Counted from the first letter of the stretch, positions 1 to 11,800 are shown. The stretch: DNA of 64,000 bases from Acanthochlamys bracteata (GCA_019914995.1 CM034141.1:3410001-3474000), one strand, 5' to 3'. Program-made: numbers and translations. The notes: generated by a model not told the origin, from the letters alone.

Positions 1-1207
1 TTTGCAATTTTTGTCATTTTTTTTTTCTGTCATCTTGATCAAAGGGATAGATGGAGATCGAATTGTAATCCGATTAAACTGAAATTTTGTGAGCTTATTC
101 ATGACTTGTACGTTTTTATATCCAATGGTGAAAACTAAATTTTAAGCTTTCTACGTACTTATGTGGACCAATGTGCACATTTGGTGGCAATGTGCATATA
201 TCTTCACAATATATATATATATATATATAGATCAAATAACATAAAAAGTTAAACTTAACAAAGGATATATATTTTGTTTTCGTATCACTTTAATCAAGAG
301 TTTCAATAAAGGTCTGTTCATATTCCGATTGAGCTAAAATTTTATCAATATGTTCTCAACTCATGATTCTTCATATCCAACGGTGGAGATTGAATTTGGA
401 GATCTCACCGGCCACTTTTGGCCTGTATGTGCACACATGTACCTCTAAGATGGCATGTATCTCTATCATATATATATATATATATACGGGGAGAGAGATA
501 GAAGCACTTCCTTCTTAAGGGCACTCCCGCCCCGATTTATAGCCGGAGTGATCTCCAAAATCAATCTCTACCGTTGAATATGAAAGATTATGACTTATAA
601 ACCTATCTATAAAATTTCAGCTCAATCAGACCACGAATTCACCTCCATCTAATCATTTGATCAAGATGACAAAAAGTAAGAAAATTTAAAAATATATATG
701 TTGTATCATTTCTATCATTTTGATTATATATGTAGGATATAGGCACTCCCTCTCTCATAGACACTCCTTGGACACTGTAGCCACTCCTATAGGATCAGCG
801 GTTCAGATTCAATCAATTACATACAAAACCCACTGGGAAGAGTAATCAGGTAATCTTCCATATATATTTACGTAGTCCCTATGTCCAATAGTAATAATAG
901 ATAATATAAAATCTTTCATAAATATATTATAGTTCGACTGGTAAGGATAGTGACATCTTATTCAAAAAAACCTAAATTCGGATCCAAATGAGTTAATTTA
1001 TTTCAGGAAATTTTCAAATTTGGGTTACACCTAATCAACTATGGGTCACACTAGATTGCACCTGGTTGTGCTTAGGTCGCACTTGGGTTGTACCTAGTCG
1101 ATCCTAGGTCGCACATGCTCGACCCAGTGCGACTTAGGTGTGATTCAAGTGAGACCTAATGTAATCGAGGTGCAATCTGGACCGTTGAAAGAGAGGGAGC
1201 GCTTACA
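1..1207. repeat. Cluster of TA-flanked foldback repeats (helicase intron 1)
   Basis: Four related AT-rich blocks lie end to end, separated by TA tracts near 206-229, 471-486 and 1208-1250. The blocks share short words in both orientations: a 'gattgagctaaaatttt'-like word (325-342, inverted near 610-640), a 'tccaacggtggagatt'-like word (377-392, inverted near 550-580), and end words such as ggcactccctctct (about 736). The same words recur in a cleaner copy at 56411-56801. No coding potential is visible. Because the helicase exon at 1268 reads leftwards, this cluster is part of its first intron. It looks like several insertions of microsatellite-associated foldback elements, comparable to the Micron elements described in rice; that comparison is an inference. 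Confidence 0.6.
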
Positions 1208-1210
1208 GTG

Positions 1211-1250
<40 letters not shown>
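1208..1250. repeat. TA microsatellite
   Basis: About 20 uninterrupted TA units lie directly downstream (minus sense) of the splice donor of the helicase exon. It forms the right border of the neighbouring TA-flanked element. Confidence 0.95.
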
Positions 1251-1251
<1 letters not shown>

Positions 1252-1267
1252 AAACGGTAAGGTTTAC

Positions 1268-1829
1268 CTGGGAAATTGGCCTCGTGGAAGAACCTAATAG
1301 GTTTTGGGATATCCCTACCCTCAACCATGATCTGATGTTGCGTACGGAATGCAATGGCTTCCTGCTCAGTCATAGCCTGAATGGACGGGCTCTCCAGATA
1401 GAAGTTCTTCGTGAAGGGAATAGGCCCACTGAACTCCTGCTTAGGTTGAATTGTGTTATCCAAATTATCTCTCCCCTTCCCAGATTCTCTCCAACCAAAC
1501 CCTCTACCGCCACTGCCACCAACTCTGCCGGAGTCAAAACCACGACCTTCGCGGGATGGCCTACCGGTCTGGGCCCCACTACCGAAATTGCTATTGCCAC
1601 GGCCGCTTACATGGCCTTCGGGAGCAAAACGACCGCGCCCTACACCGGAACCGTGTTCGACACGATAGCCGCCACGATCGCCGGCATAACGGGGAAAGGG
1701 AGCGCCGCCGTTGCCGGAGGAGGCAAGGTGGCCACCGGCGTAGGGGAGGAGAGGTGGGCCCCGGAAGAGGTCGGTGCGTCTCTCCCTGTAGGAGGCTGGG
1801 TCGCTGTATCTAACGTCGTACGGGTTCAT
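1268..1829 (-). CDS. DEAD-box RNA helicase, RH20/RH30-like, first exon (partial)
   Basis: This is the N-terminal exon of a DEAD-box ATP-dependent RNA helicase of the plant RH20/RH30 (DDX5/Dbp2) group, which unwinds RNA in nuclear processing. The ATG is at 1829-1827 and is followed by a YDxRYSDPxSYRERR-type start. A Gly/Arg-rich (RGG-like) region covers about residues 25-120. The conserved pre-core block follows, with KNFYLESPSIQAMTEQEA and then VEGRDIPKPIRFF and EANFP. The frame ends at a donor (CCAG|GTAAAC, GT at 1267-1266) with one base over; a following AT would complete the expected Asp of NFPD. The DEAD core motifs (Q motif, GKT, DEAD) are not in the window and must lie to the left. The exon is GC-rich. 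Frames on the other strand here are shadows. Assignment to the family is firm; the paralog is not settled. Confidence 0.85.
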
Positions 1830-1975
1830 CTTTCTCTCCTTCTTCTCTTCGCCCCCGGACTACCGGGGCCGCTACGGACCGACAGATACAGAGAAGGGGG
1901 GCGAGGCGGAGGTGGGGAGGAGGATGGTTTAGTAGGCTTGCGGATTCTTTTTTTGTTTTTGTTTTTATTTTAGGA
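1830..1975 (-). promoter_or_regulatory. Probable 5' UTR and proximal promoter of the helicase gene
   Basis: On the coding (minus) strand this is GC-rich, purine-heavy sequence just upstream of the ATG. It ends in an abrupt change to AT-rich repeat DNA near 1975. No TATA box is clear. The position and composition suggest the 5' UTR; this is inference. Confidence 0.4.
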
Positions 1976-2034
1976 AAAAACAAAATGTATTTATTACCAC
2001 ATGTTATCATTGCAAATTATTAGAAATCAGATTT

Positions 2035-2293
2035 GGAGCGCGTTTGGCACTGCTTATCATAAGCAGCTTTTTAATTTTTTTCTATTTCATATTTTTCAAT
2101 ACATATTTTATAGGTATTTAGAAAATTTATTTAAAAATTTTGATAGTGAAAAAAATTCTACAAAGTGAAATCTTTTTATTGCATATTTTTATTATTTTTT
2201 TATAAGTAAAAAAAATAGAGCTTATTTTTCAAAAAAGATAAAAATACCCTCTATTTTAGAAAAGCTCTATTTCATAAGCATTACCAAATGCTC
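2035..2293. mobile_element. MITE, family shared with 38057-38318
   Basis: A 260-bp AT-rich unit has imperfect inverted ends: gcgtttggcactgcttat on the left, and ataagcattaccaaatgc on the right. The internal sequence matches a second unit near 38.1 kb along its length, for example through the shared word tctttttattgcatat. No target duplication could be assigned with confidence. Confidence 0.55.
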
Positions 2294-3339
2294 CCTTGTT
2301 AGTGAGTAGATTCGGAGCTAGCTATTTTATTGTCTTGCTTAGGCCATATTTGGCTAAGTTTTAAATTTAGAATTTTTGAATAAAAGTTACTTTTTATATA
2401 TTTTTACTGAAAAAAGTGACTGTTGAATTTTTGAAAAAAATTACTTTTTTTTAATTCTGTTTGGATAAATTTTACTGTTTAAAGCTTTTCTGTAAGCGAA
2501 AATTAAAAATATGTTTGGCTAAGTTTGTGCTTATAAGTAAAATAAAATATATAATAACGAAATTGTCTTTAAATATATAATAAGTGATGCATTATTAAAT
2601 TTCTAAATCTATTTTCATATATTATCTAATATTTTGAAATTTAACTTTTACAACATATTTTTATAATATTTTTGTTTAATTTTTTATATTAATATTTTCA
2701 AACATATTAAAAAAATATATTATTTTTATTTATTAATAATATTTTAAAATAAAAATTATTTATAATTAAGAATTAATTAATTAATTGATAGAAATGAATA
2801 AATAATACACTAATATATTAGCAATTTTAAGCAAATTGATTCTTGCATTATCATAAGAGGAAATAAAATTCAAACAACCACCCATAACAACAACAATCAC
2901 ACAAAAGAAATAGTAGAAAAATATTTCAAACTCCAATTTTTTACTAGCTTTTGCTTGTTACATTTTCAACATATGAAAGAAAATAAAGCAATAAGGGGTT
3001 GTTTTATTAATCATGCGTAGAGATATAGCTAATGGAGACACATATAACACTTGTGGAAAGCATACATTTGCATTTTGAGTTGAGTACCCAATATTTACAT
3101 TGAACATTGCTCAATGAAGCAAAATCGTTGTATATACAAGAGAATTGTCTTATATAGTCATACTATCATACTTGCATAACTTCGTAGATGTAAAAGAAGT
3201 TGTCATGACATCCTTTACAACATCAGTTCACCTACAGTTTAGGACCCTTCATGACAGCCAGAATGATTAACACTTTCCCAAAGAAAAGACCAATCTATAG
3301 TTTACAACATTACAGAACTTTGAGCAAAACGAAATCAAT

Positions 3340-3725
3340 TCCTACTGGAATCACCAGCTGGTGCCTTTCTGTGTTGACCAATCTGTGCAGCAGGAGTTAC
3401 AGCAACTGATGCAATAACGAGGAATACGGAGCAGATGAAGCAGGGCAGTAACTTTCGCAACAGCAGTAGTAGTATAAATTATTTGATGAGCTCCATTTTG
3501 CATATGAATAAAGTCCCCTTTGACAACGAACAACTGAAGAAATAAAAAGCATGTAACTGTAGCATTTGAGAATCCAGACAACAACAACAACAACAACAAC
3601 AACAAAAGGGAAAAGAAACTTACATCTGGATGATGACCAATGAAATCATCCAGTTTTTCATAATGTTTCTTGTAGTCATGCCAATGCAGAGGAGCAAAGC
3701 ATTTTTGCAAGTCTGTTTATCAACT
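3340..3725 (-). pseudogene. Fragment of a plant-conserved gene (DUF7725-type C-terminal region)
   Basis: Reading the minus strand, one exon piece gives CFAPLHWHDYKKHYEKLDDF and ends HHPD at a perfect donor (GAT|GTAAGT, near 3626). The next begins after an acceptor (TTCTTCAG, near 3535) with LFVVKGDFIHMQNGAHQII and TTAVAKV. After AKV the similarity continues in other frames, with an APYSSLL-like piece and then SVAVTPAAQIGQHRKAPAG. At least two small frameshifts are therefore present. These blocks match what I remember of a plant-specific, functionally uncharacterised protein family (DUF7725). The intron holds a (TTG)n tract. The rest of the gene is absent, so this is a fragment copied with its intron, not a processed copy. 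Confidence 0.6.
3578..3606. repeat. (CAA)n microsatellite
   Basis: About nine CAA units lie inside the retained intron of the gene fragment at 3340-3725. Confidence 0.9.
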
Positions 3726-3747
3726 ACATATAAGATGAGCAATGTTA

Positions 3748-3843
3748 TTTGGAGCCTTCATAGTAGCAAAGATCTACTCTTCTTATTCATGCCAGCTGAC
3801 ATGAATAAGAAGAGTAGATCTTTGCTACTGTGAAGGCTCCAAA
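3748..3843. repeat. Long near-perfect hairpin (43-bp arms)
   Basis: The left arm 3748-3790 begins tttggagccttca and the right arm 3801-3843 ends tgaaggctccaaa. They pair over 43 bp with one mismatch (t at 3761 against g at 3830, a wobble pair in RNA of one strand), leaving a 10-base loop. No neighbouring sequence extends the pairing. Confidence 0.9.
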
Positions 3844-4059
3844 GAACACTGCATCATCAGCAAACCATCCAAGTATCCAACTTACTTACCCATGAAAAAT
3901 TTTCTAGAGCTGTACATCACATATGTTCTTTAAGCTCAGTAGCGTAGTTTGTCATGTTAAAGTTCTACATTACATAGCGAAGTTGAGTTAGAAAGATTTA
4001 ATTGAGCACGAGTAGTTAGAATTTTTTGCAATAATTAATTAGAATATTTGTATAATTGT

Positions 4060-4560
4060 GCATGCATGAAGCAGAAGATAGAAGAAGCTTACCCAGTTTG
4101 GCCGAAAAGAAATTGGCCGGAAGAAAATTCGAACACCTACGATAAGCAAATTAACTAAAACAGAATTGGAGAAAGACGTTAACATGTCAATTAGCACGCC
4201 GGTGGCCGAAATCGTCCAAATCGATTCCATCGGTTCGGCAATGCAATCTCTAAAAGAAGTTGAAATTCGACTCAATTGACGAAGAAAAAATCACTATCGA
4301 AGGAGACAAATATTAAGTGCTTACCGCAGTCGAAAGTCCCGTGAAGAGGTCCGGCGAAAATTCTAATTCTACCCGCGAGGTGAAAGTTGGTGAAAAGGCG
4401 ACGGTGACGAACGGAGAGAAGGAAGGTGGAATCTAGAGGCAAAGGAGAGGTGCACGTCGCCGGAGAAGAAGCTTGAACGCCGGCGGATCACCGTGTTCAA
4501 AGAGGAGCGGGTGTGTGGCTGCATCCGAGAGAGAAATAAGATGGAGAAGAAAATGAGAGA
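4060..4560. other. GC-rich leader-like block, unassigned
   Basis: GC content rises sharply compared with both sides, and the stretch has many ccgg/gccggcgg words and purine runs, as in plant 5' UTRs and first exons. The open frames are short and match nothing I recognise. It may be the 5' part of a captured or decayed gene on the minus strand. Confidence 0.35.
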
Positions 4561-4815
4561 TTGTGAGAAAAGGCTGGGATTAGGATAATTATATACTACG
4601 TTATTTTTTTAACTTAACATGGATAAAATGGTCAGTTTACAGCACCGTAAAAATAAGCCCTCGTGCGGCTTTTGTAAAAGCAACGTTTTGATGCTTTTTT
4701 TTTAGAAATGGAACAAGCTGCTTAGTTTCAGCAAAAGCCAGTGTAGCCAAACATGTCTTTCACTGTTAAATGCTTTTTTTAAAGTAAAAGTAACAAATAA
4801 GCACATCCAAACGTA

Positions 4816-5619
4816 CACTTAGATTCTATTTTATATAAACTAGCTTGTTGCTCGTATGTTGCATAGGTTTCTAAATAGAAAGTCTTTATATAAATTACGG
4901 GAATGAACTTTTTCTTGGATATTGCCTTAACATAATCATTTAGTTTTAAATATTAACTTCATAACTACCATATATTAACATCAACAAATCACATTTTATA
5001 AAGATTAATTAAAAGTTAATATATTCTTGAGTATTCTATTCTACTTTATCAATTACTTATTTATAGTTCTTATAATTATTTTAGTTTTGACGTTCAACAT
5101 ATTCAATTACTTCTGTCTTTTTCGTACTTTTCTCTGCTATGGAAGTTTTGGTTTCATCGTTAATTTTAGTGTTACATAAAACTATACTTCTGCAACTTCT
5201 AACAATACGACATTATGATTACTTTATTTATTCTATTTTTCATTTTATGTTATGATATCGTTTTGCTTGTTTTGTTATTCTATTGACGGTTCTCTTGTAT
5301 ATGTTATAATGGCCTGAAGTGATAAGGAGGAGAGGGCTTATTAAAGGTGCCCAAGTGTGTACCTTATGCTTTCATGCTGTTGACGCATTGATTGTTCGAT
5401 ATCTTGCTTGCGGCTTTCCATGTAGATGATGACTACGTAATTTAACAACTCAAAAGTGAGTCATATAATTAAAAAAGCAAGTCATATAGATATCCAACAT
5501 TAAAATAAAAACTGTAGTGCAACACAATCTACAGAGCTACACGATTGCTAAGTTCATTTGATATGTGCTATTGCTGTTGGGCCTCACATTTTAGAGTTGC
5601 TTAATCATATCTTACCATT
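4816..5619. other. Intergenic DNA with no recognised feature
   Basis: AT-rich, non-repetitive within the window, with no open frame that resembles a known family. It lies between the fragment-bearing stretch and the left LTR of the gypsy element. Confidence 0.6.
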
Positions 5620-6172
5620 TGTTATACTAGCTAAAATAAAGGAGCTAACATTTAAGACCTAAATTATAAAGAAATATTTCAGTATTCTTCGTGATATAAG
5701 TACTATACAACAGTTTATTTATAGCCAATGACTTCATAAGTCACTATGGTCCCTAACTATTAGAACTCTTCTAAGGTAGAATTGTAAACAAATAAAAAGT
5801 GCAAATATGTGTATGAAATAAAAACTAGGAATGTAAATGAATTACTAGAGTCCAAGGTGGACTCAAGGAGGCCCAAGTCTAGAAGCGTGGTGACCTGTGT
5901 AGTACTAAGGGTATTGGCTTTTGGTCTCTAGCATGTGTACTACTAGGTCCAACCACGGCATGCAGCTATCCCACTTTGGCAGGTATCCATGGCGCCCTTA
6001 GCGTGATGGACGAGATGAAAGGTCCTTATTCTATTTCATCATTGAAGAGGATTCGGATCCAGTGGCCTATGGCTTGCAATCCGAGCATGACAAGCATCTC
6101 CTCAAAAGGATTGTTATGTGCTTTAGCTTCATTGCTGGTAAGTTCTTATTGCTGGTCATATGTAATGTATCA
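5620..6172 (-). repeat. 3' LTR of the gypsy element
   Basis: It aligns with 12970-13377 from tgttayactagctaa to tgtaatgtatca. Shared internal words include cttcataag, gaaataaaaacta and ggcccaagtc. It is longer than its partner because of an insertion around 5900-6050. The purine tract beside it shows that it is the 3' LTR of a minus-strand element. Confidence 0.75.
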
Positions 6173-6190
6173 TTCCCCTCCCTTCAAAAT
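6173..6190 (-). other. Polypurine tract of the gypsy element
   Basis: The minus strand reads as an almost pure purine run (GAAGGGAGGGG core) directly inside the LTR edge. This is the position where plus-strand priming occurs in LTR retrotransposons. Confidence 0.7.
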
Positions 6191-6489
6191 TTGACTAGTC
6201 CTCGAGTAGAGGTAAAAGAAGGAATCTGAATCTAGAAAGCACAGTGAGTCTACTCGAACAAAAGCATGTATCTAAAGATACATGAACCACCGGGTGAATG
6301 TGAGGAGCAGAGTTTGTAAGTGATAATGCTGACTGCTTTAAGGATGACAAATGGAACATAGTAGCAATGTCCTAGCTTGGTATGTAACCACAGGCCATTG
6401 AGCTTTGACCATATGGTTGCAGCTTTAATCACGGTCTCCTATTTTGTTGCTTATGCTATCAATGAAAGTTTACTAATTGCTTCATTCTG

Positions 6490-7200
6490 TTCTGCATCTG
6501 AGATAGATGAAAAGTTCAAGTCACTAGGAATCTGGTCTCAATGGCGAAGTTGACCGCCCACGCAGTCCGCACAAAGTGGTCCTTAGGAGAAAGAGACAAG
6601 AGGTGGAGACGAGCAACTATACACCCATAATAAAAGAGGAGGTACCTGTAAAGGAGTGGCTGCTAGTATTATAGGAAAATTCAGCCTAATGTAACTCATC
6701 CACTTGCGATGATGAAGCTTATAAACCAACATCAATATGTTTTAAGGCCACGGTTCATCATTCTTGTTTGGTGTCCGTTTGTGGGTGGTAGGTGGAGCTC
6801 ATTGCAACAAATTTTCTTTCAAACAACGCATGTTTTGCAAAAAAGACTGACAAAGATAGGATCAGATCGAACACAATGAAGGGATAACCATGTAGATGCA
6901 CCACCTTCTTTGCAAATAGCGCAGCCACAGATGATACAGAGTATATATGTTTTATTAGAAGAAAATGTGTATACCTGGAGAGTCGATCTGTGGCTACCAA
7001 GATGAGCCCTTGCTTTCGAACATCGAAAGACCCATAATAAAGTCCATTGGGATATCCTCCCAAAATTTATCTCAAATAATAACCTGCAGGTATGAGGGCC
7101 TCAGACTTAGCTCTTAGACAAGTGCGCATGTAGCAATGTATCATTGAGCTACAAGATGCCTGCCAGTAGACCCCTCTATAGCCCCCCTAAGTTGAGTTAT
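6490..7200 (-). pseudogene. Gypsy integrase remnant
   Basis: The minus strand from about 7063 to 6758 gives VATDRLSRYTHFLLIKHIYS, then FAKKVVHLHGYPF and a terminal MSSTYHPQTDT. These are hallmark blocks of the Ty3/gypsy integrase core (the VDRLSK..HF, HG.P and SS.YHPQTDG motifs). Upstream, in other frames, there are traces of the integrase zinc-binding arm (7070-7200). Downstream (about 6490-6650) there are weak chromodomain-like traces. The core has lost the usual ISDRDP context by frameshift. It is a dead gene. Confidence 0.75.
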
Positions 7201-7319
7201 GAGCTTCAAGAAAGGTCTATGCCACCTAATGGAAAACGGGTATGCATTGACGAGAATCATAGCACCTTGAATAGTTAACGGGATTGCATTATAAATCATG
7301 TCTATGGAATGAGATCAAA

Positions 7320-7610
7320 CATCTGTGAGATCAACTTTCAAAGGTCGAATGGGAGTAGAATCAATCAAGATAAAACCCCTTGATTTTTAATCATGCGAAC
7401 TAAAGGGATGGTTTGCTGAAAGATAAGTTCGTGCATTACACTCAAGGATAATGGTTCGTTTGCCTCATTCTAGTCAGCAAGTGCGTCCACGAGCACCTCA
7501 TCATTTATGATCAGCAACCTTTTCACCTGCAAAGTAAGGACGACTACTGCACCTATGACCTCGTGTGTACTTGTCATCGCAATACATGTAAAGACTCCTG
7601 CCTTCTTGTC
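7320..7610 (-). pseudogene. Gypsy gag zinc knuckle and protease remnant
   Basis: The minus strand near 7600-7520 reads YCDDKYTRGHRC in one frame, part of the plant gypsy CCHC gag knuckle. About 150 bp further on is an LxLIDS-type aspartic protease trace near 7370-7340. The order gag, protease, integrase is kept, but only about 200 bp separate protease from integrase. The reverse transcriptase and RNase H section, normally near 2 kb, is deleted. Confidence 0.55.
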
Positions 7611-7619
7611 AGCGATTTT

Positions 7620-8194
7620 GGCAACTGAGAGGATGGTGTATCTTGGGTGGATGGTTGACTAAAATGTGGCTGGCATAGTAGATGCGGTTAGAAGTGGACT
7701 CGGTGAATGTGGTATAGCTGATGCTTAGTTGGAGAAGAAATGTAGATTTGGGGGAAATACCATGAGGTAATGTTTGCTCATACATATGGACAAGTCAGTA
7801 GGCTTGTTGTAAGCTTGTTCTTGACATAACCTTCAAGTATATACATCTAGATAATCCCCACAAAAATTACCAATAAGGCCTTCTTCGATGGTGTGTGGAA
7901 TACATATACATAGGCCTTAAAAACTTTCAGTAGTTGGCGATGATCCTGCTGTGTGAGTGGCTTGAGGACGAAACTCTAGTTCCCAAAAGTCAATGTGGCT
8001 AAAATTATCCTAGTTTAATTTGGATTGTCCCATATGAAGTTTTGGTACCATCGATTAGCTTCGTCATGTATGTACATAAATGCAAAAGAACTTCTTCTCC
8101 TGCTAGAATTTGATAGTACCGATAAGTGATTTGCCGAACAAATTCACTCATGCAGTCCAGTGCTTCAAAAGCTAAGAATTTATATTTTGCTCTT
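7620..8194 (-). other. Degenerate gypsy internal sequence
   Basis: No frame remains open. By position it is gag sequence between the flank shared with 18583 and the zinc knuckle. Nothing else is recognisable. Confidence 0.4.
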
Positions 8195-8801
8195 CGGATG
8201 TACTATTGATGTGGATATGCAAGCAAAAAGTCTTGGCTGAGTTGGTTGGTTGTGGTGTAGGTGCGGAAAAGTGTTGGCTAGGTACAAATTGGTAGTGACA
8301 GCTTATTGTGGATGTGGATAATAGTATGCGAGTAGGGATTGAAGGAACTGAATGTTGGTAAAGTGGGGGTATTCGAGTGGTAGTTTATTCGCTCGAGCAT
8401 AGTTGATAGTTGGGTTGGTAAGAAGAGCACTGGCCAGAATTTGGAAGGGTGTTGTTTGGAGGAGTACATGTGAGGGTTTGAGGTGTAGTAGGTAAGTTAA
8501 CTGCGGCTAGGTTTATGTGGATGCCACGGTTGCTTTAGATGTTGAAAGTGAGATTTGCAACGAAGTTCTCAAGAGTGCCAAAGGCAAGTTGTATCTCCCA
8601 TAACTCTCGTTTCTGGCCATTAAAGTCAGTGCAAAGCAACGAGCATGTTGTAATGTGGTTTAGCTGGTCTTGCATGCTGGGTTCACGGGTGGTTATAGGG
8701 GAATCATGGTGGTGGTAGAAAATTGCCAGTAATAAATGTTGATGCAAATGTTGGTGTTGGGGGTGAATCCACAAAATAACAGCGTGAGTCTTTGTTGAGA
8801 C
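8195..8801 (-). pseudogene. Gypsy gag 5' region, shared with 18583-19197
   Basis: This 600-bp stretch lies just beyond the hAT insertion on the gag side. The minus strand gives short pieces such as QDQLNHITTCSLL, then FGTLENFVANLTFNI, and a His/Pro-rich stretch. They fit an N-terminal gag region but are not diagnostic. The whole stretch is repeated at 18583-19197 beside the second hAT copy. Confidence 0.5.
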
Positions 8802-11800
8802 CATAGCCGTAAAATCTGGACCGAACATCGACTCGGATCATTGTTCGAGTTGATAGGTTGCGAGTTAACCCGCTGAGTCAACTAGTGAGTGTTGTCTTGG
8901 AGTCCAGACGATACAACACTTCAATCCACTGAACTCAAACAACAATATCCATTTCCAATCCAGACAGTAAGACTCAAAAAAATATTGTCCAATCCAGACA
9001 GCAAGACTGAAGAAAAATATAATCTAGTCCAGACAGCAATTCTCTTTACCAAAACATATCAACATTCATCATATTAAAGCATGAAACTTTAACTTCCACC
9101 TTTCTAAAGAGGGATATCCCTTCAAGGCTTAGCTGTGCGGGATGGGAAAAAAACAAATTCAATTCAAAGCTTTAACACTGTTAGGCAGTCAGCAAGCTCC
9201 TCCAGTGCTGCTTGTGCAACGTTAAATCTAAGACATCAAGTGGATTGCATAAAAAGGCAGACACAATAAACCAGAGAGTTGATATCGTGATAACAAAAGC
9301 TGTAGCAATCTAGTATGTGAAGGAAACAAATGTTTTGTAAAATCTTTTGTTTATCAAACGTTTTGTTTATAAAAAATCAGACATATGACACTACAATGTT
9401 CGTTTACAAACAGTCCAGTTTGTAAAGGAAACAAAAGCTGTAGCAATCCAGCTGATATCATGAAAAATCAACTTGTAGCAATCCAGTTGATATAAAAAGT
9501 GAATGTTTTGTTTATAACATGCAGGAAACAAATGTTTTTGTTTATCACTTCTATTTTGTAAAGGAAAACCAATTCCATTTTGTGCCAACAATTCAGTTGG
9601 AAATAAGGACTACCTATGTTGCATCCCAATTCTATTAACAAATGTAGGAAACCCCAGCCAGCAAGGAAAAAAAATCCATTACATAAAATATGCCATAGGC
9701 GTACTGGACAACAAGCTAGTAAGGCACAAATCTACAACAAGATAGCAAGAAAGCAAAATTCACAATAAGCCAGTAAGCCATATTGGCCAGCAAAAAAAAA
9801 AAATCCATAACATGAACTCATCGCCATATTGGCTTGGCCAGTAAGCCACAACAAGCCAGCAGGAAAAGAAAATCCACAACACTAAGATATCTTTTAGAAC
9901 ATGTATGTAGGGTTATTTCCAAATTCATGCTTATAGAGATGCATATAGAGACTGAATATATAATCATAACATACCTATGCTCATCACCTTACTCTTCATT
10001 CTCCTCATCACCAAGATCATCAAGGTTCAATTCAAGTTCAATATCTAAAAATAATTTCATTTTTAAAGTTAGAATCATAAATTGAGTCAAGACCATCTAA
10101 TATTATAATTAAATACAAAAGACAAAACACCTACCATCAATGGATTTCTCTTGAAGGTAAATACAATTCACTAAAAAAAAGTTTATAGAAGTAGGAACAA
10201 TATAGATCAACAATAAAGGAGATAGAAAAAGTTTTACCTTTATCTCAATCTCAAGTAACAATAAACATACACAAGATCGTTAAACTATTGACGCTCCAAT
10301 CTCTTCCGATTTTTGGAATATTTATGCTCAAATAGACTCCAATTCCTCTAGCAACATGAGCGACTACATGCTTGGCTTAAAACGAATGGCCAACTTTTGT
10401 AGATGTTTTGCACTATTTTCATATAACATTCACCATTCATCATAAAAGTACAAAAGTGTTAGACAACAAAACATTAAAAAGAAAATATACTTGTACAAAA
10501 CAATACAATAATCAACTACCGGGGCCATAATTTGACGATTCGCTATAGTAGAAGTACGTCCAAAGTATCCTTCCGCATTTTTAAATAGCCTCATCTCACC
10601 AGTCAGTCTACTGATCAACTCAAAATCTCCAAAAACGTACTTCTCTATAACATTCAGAACTCTCGAAATAGTAGAATTTATCCTTTAGAGGAAGAGCCAT
10701 CATATTGATAACAAGTATTGAACCAATAACCAGCTGAATGCAATGCTTTACCTAACTGATGATCGTGGATTACACTGATAATGCTAAGGTACGTGTAACT
10801 TTTTTCTTTTTCTCTGAATCTCCTCAAGATTTCAGTTTTAGCACTATGAATAGCCTCAAACAAATACCCTATGCAAGGCCTATCATCAGTAACAACAATG
10901 CGAAGGACACGAACTAGAGGAGTGCAAGTTTTACTATATTTGCACATTCCGTCCAAAATGAAGGAATTACAACATCATATACAAGTTTTTTCCTTTTACT
11001 TTCCTTCGCATATGATGAGGCTGTCCATTCTCTTGATGTTACCATAGCTCCTAAACTATCACTGTGAGCCAATATACTTTGCAAGTAATAAATTAGTAGC
11101 TAAAGGAGTCGGTGGTGCTGGTCTATGTATCTCCTTTCCATATGTGATTTTTCTCAACAAATGTAAAGGAAAACAATGATAATAAATATACTTGGTATTG
11201 TAGATGCATGAGCCACCAAGTTATTAGCTTCATCTAGCTTGCCAAAATCATGAAACATCAAATTAGTACAGTGTGCAGCGCAAAGAGACCAAATCAAATA
11301 TCTAAACTCTTCCTCCAATAGTCTACCAGTAACAGCATAATTAGAAACATTATCAGTGACAAAATGGACCACTATCTCAGCACCCGCATACAAGACAACT
11401 TCTCTAAACAGCTTATATAACATCTAAGTAGTTTATGAAGCATCAGATGCATCGATAGATTTGAGAAAGATAGTATCTTTTGGGCAATAACTATAAAATT
11501 GATAAGGGTTCTTCTGTTTTTTGTATGTCGATCCATTAGGCATGATACTGCATTTTGTCGTCTTCCATGCATCACGATAGCTCTCAACATAGTGCCTTGT
11601 CTCTTCAACATTCTTGTTCAATAAAAAATTCTGAAAATTATGATAGCAGGAGCTTTATTACCTGCACCCATATTAGAAATAATATCCACAATATGTTGAA
11701 AATACATGGAGTTAACGACATTAAAAAGTATGCATGCATCAATCATCCACTTAGATATAGCAATCGCATATCTTGCTATGGCCACCTTATTTTGCAAGAC

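Larger units (their letters stand above)
2340..4815. mobile_element. Possible gene-fragment-carrying non-autonomous element
   Basis: The ends resemble each other loosely in inverted orientation: cttaggccatatttggctaa at 2338 against ...catccaaacgtacacttag near 4800. Between them is an AT-rich left part (2340-3000). Then come a recognisable host-gene fragment with a retained intron (3340-3720), a long hairpin (3748-3843) and a GC-rich leader-like block (about 4060-4560). This composition fits a Pack-type element or a decayed gene island. The boundaries are uncertain and no target duplication was found. Confidence 0.35.

Noticed and set aside
1284..1973. Long plus-strand open frames opposite the helicase exon
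   Set aside because: They are antisense shadows of a GC-rich exon; the minus-strand frame has conserved family motifs and a matching splice donor.
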